A stretch of DNA of 15,261 nucleotides from Bacillota bacterium (GTDB lineage Bacteria; Bacillota; Clostridia; Acetivibrionales; DTU013). Below the pieces are notes generated by a model that did no database searches, was not told the DNA's origin, and was given only the letters and a program-made list of their open reading frames with translations. The stretch is from positions 1 to 15,261 of the forward strand of contig JAEZLF010000049.1 of assembly GCA_023435925.1 (NCBI GenBank), read 5' to 3'. A program made the position numbers and the translations under genes. This document shows, in pieces, positions 14,663 to 15,261 of this stretch; position 1 is the stretch's first letter; each line of letters opens with the position of its first letter.

Positions 14663-14670
14663 AGAAGGAG
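14663..14670 (+). promoter_or_regulatory. Ribosome binding site that sets the start of the Pvc16-type gene
   Basis: AGAAGGAG lies 8 nt before the ATG at 14679. It lies inside the reading frame of the longer start at 14643, which has nothing similar upstream. This fixes the protein at 190 rather than 202 residues. Confidence 0.8.
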
Positions 14671-14678
14671 TTGATACC

Positions 14679-15251
14679 ATGTCATCCTATTCAGCTATCG
14701 CTGATATCGGAAATGCCATTATTAAGCTTTTAAGAGATAACATGTGTCCAGAGCCTGTTCCGAATGCAGAAACCATATTGATGTGTCCTGCCGGAGAAAA
14801 AGGAGATTTCCTTTTAGGCCTTCATCTGTACGATATACAGGAAAGCGGCGACTACCGCCAGGTCAACATGGTCAATGTCACCGACCGGATCAGACGGAAT
14901 CCGCCCATAGCGCTAACACTCAGCTATATCCTTACCGTAAATTCATCTGCGCATATTTCCTCCAAATCCATCGACGAGCAGAGAATTCTGGGACGAGCCA
15001 TGCAGGTCTTGTATGATTATCCCATTCTGCAGCCCGAAGCAATCACCAATTACGACCAAAATGCTCCGCCGGTTGCCATTACGCCAAACAATCTGCCCTT
15101 TGAAGAGAAAAGCAAGCTATGGTCTTCTCTGAATACGCCCTCAAAGCTTGCTCTGTATTATAAGGTTTCACCCATCCTGATTGATTCAACCAAAACTGTG
15201 GAAAGCAGTCGTGTTGCTTCAATGGATATTGTTTTTAAACAACGCCAGTGA
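14679..15251 (+). CDS. DUF4255 / Pvc16_N family protein, Afp16-type tube terminator of a contractile injection system
   Basis: A 190-aa soluble protein. I start it at ATG 14679 because AGAAGGAG (14663-14670) lies 8 nt upstream and because MSSYSAIADIGNAIIKLLRD is the usual beginning of the family. A further in-frame ATG at 14643 has no ribosome site. The DUF4255 (Pvc16_N) domain fills nearly the whole protein: ADIGNAIIKLLRDNM, LGLHLYDIQESGDYRQ, NPPIALTLSYILTVNSS, EQRILGRAMQVLYDYPIL, and the C-terminal PSKLALYYKVSPILIDSTKT. In the antifeeding prophage and Photorhabdus virulence cassette, the homologue caps the inner tube and sheath and sets particle length. It marks the plus-strand operon as a contractile injection or tailocin-like locus. 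Sheath and tube genes usually follow closely, so they are expected right of the window. Confidence 0.88.
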   Translation: MSSYSAIADIGNAIIKLLRDNMCPEPVPNAETILMCPAGEKGDFLLGLHLYDIQESGDYRQVNMVNVTDRIRRNPPIALTLSYILTVNSSAHISSKSIDEQRILGRAMQVLYDYPILQPEAITNYDQNAPPVAITPNNLPFEEKSKLWSSLNTPSKLALYYKVSPILIDSTKTVESSRVASMDIVFKQRQ

Positions 15252-15261
15252 CAAGTACAAT

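Noticed and set aside
14643..14678. Upstream ATG for the Pvc16-type gene
   Set aside because: No ribosome site precedes it, and the strong AGAAGGAG at 14663-14670 serves the ATG at 14679, where the family-like sequence begins.

Overview
The window looks like a chromosomal segment from a Gram-positive, clostridial-type bacterium (Firmicutes/Clostridia). The clues are moderate GC, strong AGGAGG-like ribosome binding sites, TTG starts, a stalk (copper-amine-oxidase-N-like) domain on a secreted coiled-coil protein, and the style of the two-component proteins. No tRNA, rRNA, CRISPR array or insertion sequence was seen.

Left edge (1-337): the C-terminal end of a plus-strand MFS-type transporter, then a probable bidirectional terminator. 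Region 325-2761 is a tight minus-strand signalling cluster of four genes. In transcription order these are a LytTR response regulator, a soluble HisKA/HATPase histidine kinase, a stand-alone receiver protein, and a small LytS-like kinase remnant whose ATP-binding half is degenerate. A divergent intergenic region (2762-3073) separates it from the next operon.

Region 3074-15251 is one long plus-strand operon with gaps of only -1 to 70 bp. Its last gene in the window encodes a DUF4255/Pvc16_N protein, the tube-terminator family (Afp16/Pvc16) of extracellular contractile injection systems (eCIS). The first gene encodes a 600-aa protein whose N-terminal domain (RNRFFYGKLL...) I associate with eCIS-type clusters, followed by a C-terminal Ig-like domain. 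Between them lie five envelope-facing proteins: a membrane-anchored pseudokinase; a multi-pass sensor protein with HAMP, catalytically dead class III cyclase and TPR-like parts; a membrane-anchored MORN-repeat protein; a TolC-like secreted coiled-coil protein with two extra beta domains; and an 877-aa secreted coiled-coil protein with a stalk domain.

Working model (inference): this is the leading, accessory part of a clostridial contractile-injection locus, with sheath, tube and baseplate genes expected to the right of the window. The five middle proteins would form a trans-envelope assembly that docks, senses for or triggers the particle. It uses nucleotide-enzyme folds (kinase, cyclase) that have lost catalysis and probably act as scaffolds or conformational switches. 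The divergent two-component cluster is a reasonable candidate regulator. The combination of pseudokinase, pseudocyclase, MORN and TolC-like proteins next to a Pvc16 gene is the most unusual part of the window.
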